The notes: generated by a model not told the origin, from the letters alone. DNA of 64,000 nucleotides from Microthrixaceae bacterium (GCA_023957995.1 JAMLGK010000014.1:1-64000); one strand, 5' to 3'; counted from the stretch's first letter, positions 43,611-52,802 are shown. Made by a program: numbers and translations.

Positions 43611-43729
43611 GGGGCCTTCCAGGTGGTGGGATGGACCGGTCTGGTCCGGTTTCGACGGTTCGTCGAGCCACGCTACCTATGATCAGTCACCCACCGACGG
43701 AAGCGCCGGCTGGGTCGATCGAACGGTGC

Positions 43730-44047
43730 TCAGGCAAGGATCTTGGCCTTCTCCGCTTCGAACTCCGCGTCGGTCAGCACACCCTGGTCGCGGAGGGCAG
43801 CGAGGTCCTTCAGTTGGGCGATCGTGTCGCCGGTGCCCGTGGCCGCCGGTTGGGGCGGCTGCGGCGCGGGTTGTGCATAGCTCTGCTGTGGAGCCTGCTG
43901 CGCATACGCGGCCTCACGTTCTGCGTAGATCTGCGCGTCGCGCCCGGCGAAGCGCTCCGCCTGGCGACGTTGCACCCTTCCGTTCACAGCCGAAGCCGTA
44001 CCCGCGATAACCGCGGTGCGGGCCACTCCTCTCAGAAGTCCTGGCAT
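43730..44047 (-). CDS. SHOCT-domain small protein
   Basis: 105 aa; start with a strong AAGGAGG. The N-terminus is weakly hydrophobic, the middle is Gln/Pro-rich (QQAPQQSYAQPAPQPPQ) and the C-terminus is a SHOCT helix hairpin (IAQLKDLAALRDQGVLTDAE then FEAEKAKIL). SHOCT domains are short oligomerisation modules. Often found next to DUF6325 genes in actinobacteria, as here. Confidence 0.88.
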   Translation of the reverse strand: MPGLLRGVARTAVIAGTASAVNGRVQRRQAERFAGRDAQIYAEREAAYAQQAPQQSYAQPAPQPPQPAATGTGDTIAQLKDLAALRDQGVLTDAEFEAEKAKILA

Positions 44048-44145
44048 TGGCTACCTCCTCCTTAGTGAATCCGGATCTGGATCGAATCCTGCCACCCGGC
44101 CGACCGTTCCGCACGGGACCAGCGGGGTGTCAGCGCGCACCTGTC

Positions 44146-44592
44146 TCAGGCGTCCTGGGCATCGAGCGATTCGATGGCGTCGAGGACCACCTGGGCGGGA
44201 ATGCGGTCGCTGGCCACCAGTCGGCCCCCTACCGAATCGACAGCGTCCACGAACCTCGAGGCCCACGTGTTCTCGTATGCGAGCAGGAGTGCGGTCACAC
44301 CCGATTCCAGGATCGAACCGACCTCGGCCACATCCCCCTCGTCGAACAGACCGCTCTGGGCACCTCGGAACGCCGAGAACCCATCGAGCTCGTCATCGCT
44401 GACCTCCGAGCGCTGGGTGGACGCGTCCGCCTGCTTGTGGACGATGGCTATGTCGAGCAGCGACACCGTTGCCGAGTCGAGAACCCGGGAGAGTTCGGCG
44501 GCGACCACACCGGTGGTGGCACCCGCCGGGAACTCGATCACTACGAAGTCGATCGGACCCGGAGCCTGTCGGCCACTGTCGTTGTCGCTCAT
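44146..44592 (-). CDS. DUF6325 family protein
   Basis: 148 aa, GGAGG before the ATG. GPIDFVVIEFPAG at the N-terminus, LLDIAIVHKQ in the middle, and LLLAYENTWASRFVDAV followed by RIPAQVV at the end fit DUF6325, a ferredoxin-like fold of unknown function. It is in the same direction as the SHOCT gene with a 98-bp gap. Possibly a stress or envelope-associated pair. Confidence 0.82.
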   Translation of the reverse strand: MSDNDSGRQAPGPIDFVVIEFPAGATTGVVAAELSRVLDSATVSLLDIAIVHKQADASTQRSEVSDDELDGFSAFRGAQSGLFDEGDVAEVGSILESGVTALLLAYENTWASRFVDAVDSVGGRLVASDRIPAQVVLDAIESLDAQDA

Positions 44593-44641
44593 GGAACCTC
44601 CAGGATGAGACGTCGCCCCCTCGATCGGGGGTACCTACCAA

Positions 44642-44681
44642 TGATTGTCCTGCTACTGATCTGATTGTCCTGCTACTGATC
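44642..44681. repeat. 20-bp exact tandem repeat with degenerate flanking copies
   Basis: TGATTGTCCTGCTACTGATC at 44642 and 44662. Weaker copies (CTACCACTGACTGATCGTC, ACTACTGACTGTTTGTG, ATTACTGATGG) continue to about 44757, so most of the divergent gap is repeat-derived. Confidence 0.9.
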
Positions 44682-44778
44682 GCCTGTGTTTCTACCACTG
44701 ACTGATCGTCTGGGTGTCCACTACTGACTGTTTGTGCGCCCATTACTGATGGTCCGATTGTGGTCCGGTGGACGCCGG

Positions 44779-44809
44779 CGTGGAATCACCCGTTGCGGGT
44801 GATTCCACG
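44779..44809. promoter_or_regulatory. Perfect 14-bp hairpin upstream of the small protein gene
   Basis: CGTGGAATCACCCG-TTG-CGGGTGATTCCACG, 52 bp before the ATG at 44862. With only a 3-nt loop it could be a very stable leader hairpin or an operator. No T-run follows. Confidence 0.5.
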
Positions 44810-44861
44810 AGCGGGATGGACGAGCATCCTTGCAACCCGAGTCACCTCCGCGGAGCGGCCG

Positions 44862-45059
44862 ATGCAGTCCTACCAAATCATCGTGCGCGGGAAGAGCGGC
44901 CCGATGGTCTCCGCTGCATTCGACGAGATGGAACTCAGCGAGCTCCCCGGGGATCGGCTCATGATCCGCGGCGAGTTCGTGGACCAGGCATCGCTGCACT
45001 CCACGCTTCACCGGCTCCAGGACCTGAGACTGGAGATCCTGACGATCCGCTCCGCGTGA
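44862..45059 (+). CDS. 65-aa small protein upstream of the MalT-like regulator
   Basis: Reads from ATG 44862 to TGA 45059. The sequence is soluble and ferredoxin-like in pattern: YQIIVRGKSGPMVSAAF then LPGDRLMIRGEFVDQASLHS then LEILTIRSA (beta-alpha-beta). No family name known to me. It ends 55 bp before the regulator start and is preceded by the 14-bp hairpin, so it probably shares its transcript and may modulate the regulator. Confidence 0.65.
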   Translation: MQSYQIIVRGKSGPMVSAAFDEMELSELPGDRLMIRGEFVDQASLHSTLHRLQDLRLEILTIRSA

Positions 45060-45114
45060 GCAGGACGTTCCGTGATCGGTTGCGACAACGGCCGTCGACT
45101 GGAAGTCTTCTGGC

Positions 45115-47760
45115 GTGCGAGCGAGCGGCAGGACGTCCGACCGCCGTGACCGCGCCGACGACCGTGACCGCGCACGCGACGAGACCCGGTTCTCGGTACC
45201 CCGCGAGAGACTCCTGGAGGTGCTCGACCGGAGCAACGACGGTGGCCTCGTGCTCCTGGTCGCGCCGGCCGGGTCCGGTAAGTCCGTTCTGCTGAGCCAG
45301 TGCACCCAGAAGACAGCGCGACCGACCATCTGGTTGGAGCTGACCGAGGCACACAACGATGCGGTCGTGCTGACCCGGGATCTGTGTGCTGCGGTCAACA
45401 CGACCCATCCCGGATTCGATGCTTCGATATCGGAATCCGTGGAGGTGGGCGGAGCCCGCCTCGGTGACGGCTTCCTCGACGCCTTCGAGGCCGGACTGGC
45501 GCAGCTGGAGGAGCCGGTCGAGTTGGTCCTCGACGACCTGCATTCGCTCACCAACGGAGACATAGGCGCCGACCTCGGCACGGCGATCCGCTCGATGGGA
45601 CCCGAGGCGCGGGTGCTGCTCGCCGGCCGCTGGGATCCGCCGTTCCGGATGGGCCGCATGCGCCTCGACGCCGAGACATTCGAAATCCGGGCGGACGAGC
45701 TCGCTTTCGATGCCGCCGAGGCCCGCGAGCTCCTCACCGGCCTCGTGGGTCGATCGCTCGACCAGATCGACCTCTCGACGCTTCTGGAGCGCACCGAGGG
45801 ATGGGCGGCCGCACTCAAACTGGCGGGCCTCTCCATGCGTCAGGCGGACGACATCGATCTGTTCGTGAAGCGTTTCGATGGCGATGACCGAATGGTCGCC
45901 GAGTACCTCACCGAGGAGGTGCTCGACTCACTCGATCCCCCCACACGGCAGTTCCTGTTCGACACTGCGGTTGCCCCATGGCTCGATCCGGATCTCTGTG
46001 AACGGCTCACGGGGCGCACCGATGCGCTGGCAACGCTCGAGCAGTTGAACGACCGGGGACTGTTCGTGGTGCCGGTTCGTGGCCACCGCCACAGGTTCCG
46101 TTACCACCATCTCTTCGCCGACCTGCTGCGGTACCAATTGCGGTTGCGGGATCCCGGCCGCGAACGCGATCGGCGCGCCGAGACCGCTCAGTGGCTTCTC
46201 GAGCACGGTCACATCGCCGAGGCGACGGTGCAGTTGACCGACGGAGGAGAACACCGGGGGGCCTACGAAATCCTCGCTGCACACGGCCACGAGCTGTTCG
46301 AACTCGGCGAGTCCGCAACCCTGCTCGAACTCACCAAGCGCGTCCACTCGGGACTGCCGAGCGGGTCCAGCGACATCGCCGTCGCCCTCATGGGCACCCA
46401 GGTGGCCGCCGACCGATTCAGCGATGCGATCGCAACCCACCGGCAACTCGGCGACCTCACCCCGCCAGGACATCAGGTGGTGGCCGATGCGCTCTACACC
46501 TGCGCGGTCAATGGAGATCTACCGCTGGAGGAGACCCGCGATCGGGCCCGCTCGGTCGAGGCCGCTCTCGAGCGGATCGAACCGTCGGAGGTATTCAACA
46601 CCCTGGGTATCGGGGGGGCTCACTCGGTGCACACGATCGCGGTCTTCAACAGCGGTCTCGCATCTCTCTTCGCAGGTGAGATCCCGCGCGCCGCCGAGGA
46701 ATTCGGCCGGGTCCTGGCTCTACCGGGTTCCCGCTACCCGGTCTTCAGGGTGCATGGCCTCGGGGGCCTCGCGCTGTGCCACGCGATCCTGGGTCACCCC
46801 TCAGATGCACTGTCCTGTGCCGAGACCGCTGCGGAGATCGCCAGGGAAGTGGGTGCCGAGCGCCATGTGGCATCCGTACTCGCCCACACAGCAGGTGCGA
46901 TCTCCCATACCGATCGAGCTGAAGAGGGACCCGCAACCGCTTGCTTCGATGCCGCGATGGAGATCCTCCGGCGGTGTGACCGCCCCGGACAGCGCGAGCT
47001 CGTCGAGCTGCAACGAGTCAACGCCCTGGCCCTGTTCTCCGGACCGGACAGCGCGCTCGAATCGCTGCGTTCGACCCGGACCGCGGTGTTCCCACGTCCT
47101 GTGAACACCACGCTGCGCACAGCCCTGGAGGCACGGATCCGTCTCCAGCTCGGATTGTCGACCAACCGACTGCTCTTCGCTGAGCCCGCGAACCGCGGCG
47201 ACGTCCGGGACCCCACCGCTGCGGCACACTTCGATGTGCTCAGCGCTGAGGGTTCGCTCTCCGAGGCCAGGGCCGTGCTCGAGCGCTGGCGCTTCGCGGA
47301 CAGCGATGACCGGTCCCGAGTCGAACGCGAGCTCCGCCGGGCCGTGTTGCTCGATGCCGAAGGACGCACCGCCAACGCCCGGCGGGTGCTGAGCGATGCG
47401 CTGGCCGCGGCATCCGGGGCCGGACTGCACGCGACCGTGGCCACGACCCCCGGAGTGCGTTCCCTCGTGGCCCAGGTCCCCCCACGACCCGACGAGGCCG
47501 AGCTGCGGGCGTTCCTGTCGACCGCCGTCGACCGGGGGAGCCGCCTCGAGGTCAACCGGCATCTGCTCGAACCGCTCACCGAACGCGAGCTGGCAGTCCT
47601 GGACTACCTGCCGAGCCGACTCGGAAACAGCGAGCTCTCAGCTGCGCTGTTCGTCTCGGTCAATACGGTGAAGACCCACCTGCGGAACATCTACCGGAAG
47701 CTCGACGCTCCAGATCGCGACGCAGCCGTCGCACGCGCCCGCGAACGCGGGCTTCTGTAG
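45115..47760 (+). CDS. MalT/LuxR-type ATP-dependent transcriptional regulator
   Basis: 881 aa from a GTG start. STAND-type ATPase: Walker A VAPAGSGKSVLL near residue 50 and Walker B LVLDDLHSL near 139, followed by a winged region (ERTEGWAAALKLAGLSM) and many TPR-like helices. The C-terminal LuxR HTH, LTERELAVLDYLPSRLGNSE plus VNTVKTHLRNIYRKL, occupies about 821-876. Such regulators bind DNA after ATP and inducer binding. No obvious target is encoded downstream; the convergent MFS gene is on the other strand. Confidence 0.93.
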   Translation: MRASGRTSDRRDRADDRDRARDETRFSVPRERLLEVLDRSNDGGLVLLVAPAGSGKSVLLSQCTQKTARPTIWLELTEAHNDAVVLTRDLCAAVNTTHPGFDASISESVEVGGARLGDGFLDAFEAGLAQLEEPVELVLDDLHSLTNGDIGADLGTAIRSMGPEARVLLAGRWDPPFRMGRMRLDAETFEIRADELAFDAAEARELLTGLVGRSLDQIDLSTLLERTEGWAAALKLAGLSMRQADDIDLFVKRFDGDDRMVAEYLTEEVLDSLDPPTRQFLFDTAVAPWLDPDLCERLTGRTDALATLEQLNDRGLFVVPVRGHRHRFRYHHLFADLLRYQLRLRDPGRERDRRAETAQWLLEHGHIAEATVQLTDGGEHRGAYEILAAHGHELFELGESATLLELTKRVHSGLPSGSSDIAVALMGTQVAADRFSDAIATHRQLGDLTPPGHQVVADALYTCAVNGDLPLEETRDRARSVEAALERIEPSEVFNTLGIGGAHSVHTIAVFNSGLASLFAGEIPRAAEEFGRVLALPGSRYPVFRVHGLGGLALCHAILGHPSDALSCAETAAEIAREVGAERHVASVLAHTAGAISHTDRAEEGPATACFDAAMEILRRCDRPGQRELVELQRVNALALFSGPDSALESLRSTRTAVFPRPVNTTLRTALEARIRLQLGLSTNRLLFAEPANRGDVRDPTAAAHFDVLSAEGSLSEARAVLERWRFADSDDRSRVERELRRAVLLDAEGRTANARRVLSDALAAASGAGLHATVATTPGVRSLVAQVPPRPDEAELRAFLSTAVDRGSRLEVNRHLLEPLTERELAVLDYLPSRLGNSELSAALFVSVNTVKTHLRNIYRKLDAPDRDAAVARARERGLL

Positions 47761-47807
47761 CCCCGGCGACCCGACCGTTCCCGTCGCGGGTTGCTCGGCA
47801 GCCGGGA

Positions 47808-49388
47808 TCAGACGGCGCTGCGGTACCCGGCCAACAACTCCAGTTCGCGATCGTGGGGCGGGTACTTGAAGCGGATCAGCACCGCGCCCAGAGCGATTGC
47901 GACGACGCCCGCCAGGTATGCCCAGTCCTGTCCGTCCACGAACGACTGCTGGGCTGCAGAGATGATCTGGTCGGCATACTGCGGGTACTTCTCGGCGGTC
48001 GCCGCCGCGCTCGAGAACGACTTGGTCAGCTCCGCTTGGACCTGGTCGGTGATCTGGGACTGCTCGGCGGCGGGCGCCGACGCGATCATGCCGGTGACGG
48101 CCTTTGCGTATCCGGCGGTGAGCAGAGCCCCCAGCATCGACTGCATGACGGCCCCTCCGAGGTCTCGCTGGAGATCCGCTGTTCCCGAGGCCATGCCGGC
48201 TCTCGAGACCGGGACCGAGCCGGTCAGCGAGTTCGATGCCGGCGTGCCCGCGAATCCCACTCCCAGCCCCACGAGGGCATAGGCCAGCGCCACGAACCCG
48301 TAGTTCGTGGAGGTGTCCCAGAACAGGTACATGGACCCGAAACCGGCCATGCAGAACATGTAACCCAGCAACAGCGTGTTGCGGGACCCGATCGAGGAGA
48401 CCAACTTCGCCGACCGCGGGGCCGCCAGAACCATCATCACGACAGCCGGGAGGATCGCCAGCCCCGACTCGATCGGCGAGTAGCCGAGAACGTTCTGCAG
48501 GTACTGCTGGCCGATGAACATGGCACCCATCAGCGAGCCGAACACGATGATCCCGCCCACTGCGGCGACCCAGAACGTCGGTCGGGCCGCAACGCCGAGG
48601 TCGTACAGCGGGTTGGCAGCGCGGCGTTGACGCCACAGGAACAGCGCAGCGGTGATCACCGCCACTCCGGCAAGGACCCCGACGAGCGTGCCCTCTCCCG
48701 ACACCGGCGCGAAGTTGATGGCCAGTACCAGCGCACCGACCATCAGCGCGGAGAGGACCCCGCCGAGGTTGTCGACCCGCCCTGTGGATTCGTTCACGTG
48801 AGCCGGAAGGAACTTCGCCGCCAGCACGAGGGCGGCGACCGCCAACGGCAGCGTGATCAGGAACACCGAGCCCCACCAGAAACTGCCGAGGAGTGCTCCC
48901 GATGCGAGCGGCCCCAGTGCCGACATCCCTCCGCCGATGGCCGACCAGAGTGCAATCGAGCGGGTGCGCGAGGGACCTGCTGCCCAGAGTGCGGTGATGA
49001 GCGCCAGGGTGGTCGGAAAGGCCATGCCCGCGGCGAGTCCACCGAGGATGCGGGCTCCCACCAACACCTCGGTCGACGGAGCCCAGGCGGCCAGCAGGCT
49101 CGCAGGGATCGACAGCCCCATGCCGAGAAGGACCATCATCTTGCGGCCGTGCCGATCCCCGAGCGCGCCGAGCCAGAGCACCGAGGCGGCCAGACCGAGG
49201 GAGAACCCCACCGCCACCAGGTTCAGGGCGGTCTGGGACGCGTCGAAGGCCTTGCCGATGTCGGGGAGTGCGACGTTGGCCACCGCCAGGTTCAGGTTGG
49301 CCACACCCGCCACGAGGATCAGGGTGCTCAACACCAGGGCGGCGTGGGCGGGGGCTCCGCCGTCGGTCGTGGCTGCGGAGTCGGTCAC
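47808..49388 (-). CDS. MFS transporter, DHA2/EmrB-QacA type (14 TM)
   Basis: 526 aa, GTG start. NLAVANVALPDIGKAFDASQ is the DHA2 N-terminal motif, LGALGDRHGRKMMVLLGM is the loop 2-3 MFS motif and LVGLGVGFAGTPASNSLTG is motif C, marking a proton antiporter. Substrate unknown. It ends 48 bp from the convergent MalT-like gene and lies 57 bp downstream of the fur-type gene on the same strand. Confidence 0.92.
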   Translation of the reverse strand: MTDSAATTDGGAPAHAALVLSTLILVAGVANLNLAVANVALPDIGKAFDASQTALNLVAVGFSLGLAASVLWLGALGDRHGRKMMVLLGMGLSIPASLLAAWAPSTEVLVGARILGGLAAGMAFPTTLALITALWAAGPSRTRSIALWSAIGGGMSALGPLASGALLGSFWWGSVFLITLPLAVAALVLAAKFLPAHVNESTGRVDNLGGVLSALMVGALVLAINFAPVSGEGTLVGVLAGVAVITAALFLWRQRRAANPLYDLGVAARPTFWVAAVGGIIVFGSLMGAMFIGQQYLQNVLGYSPIESGLAILPAVVMMVLAAPRSAKLVSSIGSRNTLLLGYMFCMAGFGSMYLFWDTSTNYGFVALAYALVGLGVGFAGTPASNSLTGSVPVSRAGMASGTADLQRDLGGAVMQSMLGALLTAGYAKAVTGMIASAPAAEQSQITDQVQAELTKSFSSAAATAEKYPQYADQIISAAQQSFVDGQDWAYLAGVVAIALGAVLIRFKYPPHDRELELLAGYRSAV

Positions 49389-49445
49389 ACCAAACCATAT
49401 CCCGACACCGGCCGGTTACTGCCGGACCGACCGGCGCGGCGGTGA

Positions 49446-49883
49446 TCAGGAGCAGTTCGAGCAGGTCCCCAGCACATCGAGTCGATGATCGTCCGAATCG
49501 AAGTCGTCGCCTTCGGCCGCCGCCGCGAGGACCGACTCCAACCGCTGCTCGAACTCCGGTGACAGCGTGAAGTCGGTCACCCCGCCGCAACTGCGACAGA
49601 CCAGGTGGTGGTGGTGCTCGGTGAGGTCCTGGGCGAGCTCGTACCGGGCGAAGTCGTCGGTGGTCACGACCCGGTGCACGGCGTCGGCGCGTTCGAGGAC
49701 GGCCAGGTTCCTGTAGGCCGAGCTCTGCACGACCGACGGCGTCACCTCGACCAGCTGCGCAACCGTCACGGGTTGCGGCGCCTCCCTGAGCGCGTCCACC
49801 AGGGCTCGCCGATTGGCGGTGTAGCGCTGGCCGCTCCGACGCAACCGACGTTCGACCACCTCGTGGAGGTCCTCAGGTCTCAC
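49446..49883 (-). CDS. zur: Fur family regulator, probable zinc uptake regulator (Zur)
   Basis: 145 aa. Winged helix (QRYTANRRALVDALREAP, VVQSSAYRNLAVLERADAV), then the metal region EHHHHLVCRSCGGV and a second CxxC in LGTCSNCS at the C-terminus, forming the structural zinc site. Its start overlaps the stop of the zinc-type ABC ATPase gene by 4 bp, so it is the last gene of that transcript and a zinc sensor is the most likely role. Confidence 0.87.
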   Translation of the reverse strand: MRPEDLHEVVERRLRRSGQRYTANRRALVDALREAPQPVTVAQLVEVTPSVVQSSAYRNLAVLERADAVHRVVTTDDFARYELAQDLTEHHHHLVCRSCGGVTDFTLSPEFEQRLESVLAAAAEGDDFDSDDHRLDVLGTCSNCS

Positions 49884-50725
49884 GGCTGCACACCGTGGGT
49901 TCCCCTGGGTACACCGTCGGCGTGGTGGTGTTGGTGGTGGGGATCGTCGAGGAACACCGTGCCGTCCTCCAGCCGGATGATCTGACCGCCGAACGCGCCG
50001 GCGAGCACCTTCGAGTTGAGCACATCGCCCGGAGGGCCGAAGGCAACCTGGTGACCGGCCACCACCAGCACGAGGTCACAGTCCCTCGCATCACCGAGGT
50101 CGTGGGTCGACAGCACCACGGAGTGGCCCAGCTCGCACTCCGACGCGACGACCTCGAAGGTCCGATCGCGCGAGACCGCGTCGAGTCCGGTGAACGGTTC
50201 GTCGAGCAGGAGGATCTGGGCACCCTGCGCAAGGCCCTGTGCCACGAGGACGCGCTGCCGTTGACCGCCGGAGAGCTCGTGGATCTGGCGTCTCACCAGG
50301 TCTTCGAGACCAACCCTGGCGATGGCATCCGACACCGCAGCCCGGTCTTCGTCGGACATGCGACCGAGGAGTCCGGTCGACGGGTAGCGCGCTATGCGTA
50401 CGGCCTCGAGCACCGACACCGGAAGTGACCGGTCGACCTCGGTCGCCTGGAGAACCATCGCGGTCGAAACCGGCGCAACGGCACCGGGACCCACCTCGAG
50501 GGTTCCTCCCATCGGATCGATCAGGCCCGCCAGCGCCCGCAGGAAGGTCGACTTGCCGGACCCGTTCGGACCGATCACGGCGACCGAAGCACCCCAGGGG
50601 ATGTCGAGGTCGATGTCCCGGACCACCACCGACGAGCCGTACCCCAGAGCGAGGTCACGGGCGCGCACCGCTGGAGAGGGACCGGTAGCCGCTGGATCTG
50701 GTCGTGAATTGGTATTGAGAGTCAT
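49880..50725 (-). CDS. Zinc/manganese-type ABC transporter ATP-binding protein
   Basis: 281 aa from ATG 50725. Walker A GPNGSGKST near residue 51, signature LSGGQRQRVLVAQGL, Walker B ILLLDEPFTGLD and switch STHDLGD. The C-terminus DDPHHQHHHADG is histidine-rich, as often in zinc importers. It is divergent from the binding protein and permease genes with only 37 bp between start codons, so the control sites must overlap both starts. Confidence 0.9.
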   Translation of the reverse strand: MTLNTNSRPDPAATGPSPAVRARDLALGYGSSVVVRDIDLDIPWGASVAVIGPNGSGKSTFLRALAGLIDPMGGTLEVGPGAVAPVSTAMVLQATEVDRSLPVSVLEAVRIARYPSTGLLGRMSDEDRAAVSDAIARVGLEDLVRRQIHELSGGQRQRVLVAQGLAQGAQILLLDEPFTGLDAVSRDRTFEVVASECELGHSVVLSTHDLGDARDCDLVLVVAGHQVAFGPPGDVLNSKVLAGAFGGQIIRLEDGTVFLDDPHHQHHHADGVPRGTHGVQP

Positions 50726-50748
50726 TCTTGTTAGTATGCCCATTCTCA
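50716..50748. promoter_or_regulatory. Candidate Zur operator in the 37-bp divergent gap
   Basis: TGAGAGT (50716) and ATTCTCA (50742) form an inverted repeat with one mismatch, and CATTCT recurs directly at 50723 and 50741. The element spans the start codon of the ATPase gene. A CATACT hexamer on the minus strand lies only 7 nt before that ATG, suggesting a leaderless or very short-leader transcript. Confidence 0.45.
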
Positions 50749-50762
50749 CAGAGGGATACACC

Positions 50763-51920
50763 ATGATCACACACGGAACACTTCCAACGAGTCCACCCGC
50801 TCCCGGCGGACCCCACCGCCCCACCGATCCGCATGCCAGCTCTGTCCAGAGCTCCCGGTCGAGGATGCCGCGCTCGCTGGCACTTCTGGGCTCGCGGGCG
50901 ATTCTGGGCCTGCCGGCCCTCGCCCTGATCGCCGCCGCGACCGGATGCGGATCCAGCACCGAGGGGGCATCGAACGACACGGCCGACGACCGGGGAATCA
51001 CGGTTGTGGCCACCACCAGCATCCTGGCCGACGTGCTCGACAACACGCTGGGCGATCTGGGAACCGTCGAGACGTTGATGGGTCCCGGCACCGACCCCCA
51101 CGATTTCGCACCATCGGCCAAGGAGGTCGCCGAGATGCGCGATGCCGACGTGCTGGTCGTGAACGGCGCCGGACTCGAAGCCGGAGTGGAATCGGCCATC
51201 GACGCCGCTCGTGAGGACGGTGTGCCCGTGTGCACCGCCACCGACTATGTCGACCTGTTGGAGGCCGGCGACGACCATGACGAAGCGGCCCACGAAGACG
51301 AAGCTGCCCACGAAGACGAAGCGGCCCACGAAGACGAAGCTGCCCACGAGGACGAAGCGGCCCACGACCATGACCACGGACCGGAGGACCCCCACTTCTT
51401 CACCGATCCCGCACGCATGGCCGACGCCGTGGATGGCCTGGCGACGTGCGTTGCCGAGGCCGCCGGACTCGACTCCGGAGAAGCGGACTCTCTCGAGGAG
51501 TCGGCTCTGGCATACGAATCGCGGCTGGACGAACTCGACTCCGAGGTGGAGGAGATCCTCGCCCCCGTCACTCCGGAGAACCGTGTGCTGGTGACCGACC
51601 ACGAGGTGTTCTCGTACTTCGCCGACCGCTACGGGTTCGAGGTGGCGGGCACGATCATTCCCTCGACCAGCAGCCAATCCGAACCCGACGCGCGCGCTCT
51701 GGCAGACTTGGCCGATCTGCTGCGGGACAAGGAGGTGAGCGCGGTGTTCACGGATTCGACCTCATCGCCGGAGCTCTCCGAGGCCCTTGCAGGCGAGGTC
51801 GACGGGGTATCGGTGGTGGCGCTTCACACCGAGTCACTCTCCCCGGACGGAGCGGACACCTATGAAGAGATGGTGCGCTCCAACGCATCGAAGATCGCAG
51901 ACGCCCTCGGCGGCGGTTGA
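50763..51920 (+). CDS. ZnuA-like zinc-binding lipoprotein with expanded His/Asp/Glu loop
   Basis: 385 aa, GAGGG before the ATG. Signal and lipobox end at ATGC (Cys near 62). TSILADVLDNTLGD and GPGTDPHDFAPSAKEV are typical of cluster 9 metal-binding proteins, with the His ligand in DPHDF. The mobile loop (about 170-210) is an expanded HEDEAA repeat ending in HDHDHG, followed by the second ligand in DPHFFTDP. VLVTDHEVFSYFADRYGF gives the third ligand, and the Asp/Glu ligand follows near TDSTSSPEL. Captures zinc for the ABC permease. Confidence 0.92.
   Translation: MITHGTLPTSPPAPGGPHRPTDPHASSVQSSRSRMPRSLALLGSRAILGLPALALIAAATGCGSSTEGASNDTADDRGITVVATTSILADVLDNTLGDLGTVETLMGPGTDPHDFAPSAKEVAEMRDADVLVVNGAGLEAGVESAIDAAREDGVPVCTATDYVDLLEAGDDHDEAAHEDEAAHEDEAAHEDEAAHEDEAAHDHDHGPEDPHFFTDPARMADAVDGLATCVAEAAGLDSGEADSLEESALAYESRLDELDSEVEEILAPVTPENRVLVTDHEVFSYFADRYGFEVAGTIIPSTSSQSEPDARALADLADLLRDKEVSAVFTDSTSSPELSEALAGEVDGVSVVALHTESLSPDGADTYEEMVRSNASKIADALGGG
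51279..51368. repeat. 18-bp tandem repeat, 5 copies, in the ZnuA-like gene
   Basis: GACGAAGCGGCCCACGAA and GACGAAGCTGCCCACGAA alternate (A-B-A-B-A), so the larger unit is 36 bp. Each copy encodes DEAAHE. The silent GCG/GCT alternation shows recent duplication of a pair. Confidence 0.97.
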
Positions 51921-51926
51921 TCCTCG

Positions 51927-52790
51927 ATGCGCTGGCTGACCGAGGCCTTCGAACCTGCGTTCATGCAGCGGGCCCTGCTGGCCGGGCTCATGACAGCCGC
52001 AGTGACCTCGGTGGTCGGTACCTGGGTGGTGATCCGCGGCCTCGCGTTCATGGGGGACGCCCTGGCACACGGTGTGATCCCGGGAATCGCGGTCGCGGTC
52101 ATCTGGGGCTTCAACCCACTGCTCGGAGCGATGGTGGCGGCGCTGGTGATGGGCGGGGCAGTGAGCCTCGTGTCGAGCCGGACGAACCTCCGCGAGGACA
52201 CCAGCATCGGTTTGCTGTTCGTGGGGATGCTGGCGCTCGGCATCGTGATCATTTCGCGCTCGGATTCCTTCGCCACCGACGTGACGAGCCTGCTCTTCGG
52301 AGATGTCCTCGGAGTGACCACAGACGACCTGCTCGGCCAGCTCGCGTTGAGCACGGTCGCGGTCGCCGTCGTTCTGGTCCTCTACCGCCCCTTGCTCGCA
52401 CTCAGCTTCAACCGCGACAAGGCCGCAACGCTGCGCCTCGCACCCGGATGGACACACTTCGCCCTCATGGCGGTGATCGCACTGTCGATCGTGTCGTCGT
52501 TCCAGTCGATCGGCACCCTGTTGGTCTTCGGACTGCTGATCGGACCACCTGCGACGGCTTTCCTCATCGTGCGTCGGGTGCCCGCTGCCATGGCGGTGGC
52601 GGTCCTGATCGGCGCCGCGTGTGTGGTCGGAGGTCTGGTGATCAGCTTCCACTTCGGTACCGCAGGCGGAGCCACGATCGCAGGACTCTGCGTATTGGTG
52701 TTCTTCGCCGCCCTGCTCCTCGGCGAGCTCCGCGTGGCCCTGCACCGGTTTCGCGGGCCGATCAACCCCACAGCGCCGGAAGCGGGTTGA
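51927..52790 (+). CDS. Metal ABC transporter permease (ZnuB-like)
   Basis: 287 aa with eight or so membrane spans. VVIRGLAFMGDALAHGVIPG is the conserved cytoplasmic motif of cluster 9 metal permeases, and FQSIGTLLVFGLLIGPPATA is the second hallmark. Starts 6 bp after the ZnuA-like gene. With the divergent ATPase it completes a zinc importer. Confidence 0.95.
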   Translation: MRWLTEAFEPAFMQRALLAGLMTAAVTSVVGTWVVIRGLAFMGDALAHGVIPGIAVAVIWGFNPLLGAMVAALVMGGAVSLVSSRTNLREDTSIGLLFVGMLALGIVIISRSDSFATDVTSLLFGDVLGVTTDDLLGQLALSTVAVAVVLVLYRPLLALSFNRDKAATLRLAPGWTHFALMAVIALSIVSSFQSIGTLLVFGLLIGPPATAFLIVRRVPAAMAVAVLIGAACVVGGLVISFHFGTAGGATIAGLCVLVFFAALLLGELRVALHRFRGPINPTAPEAG

Positions 52791-52802
52791 GCGTCCCCGG
52801 GA

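Noticed and set aside
51279..51368. Regular 18-bp units resembling a CRISPR array
   Set aside because: The units are directly adjacent with no unique spacers and are in frame within the zinc-binding protein.
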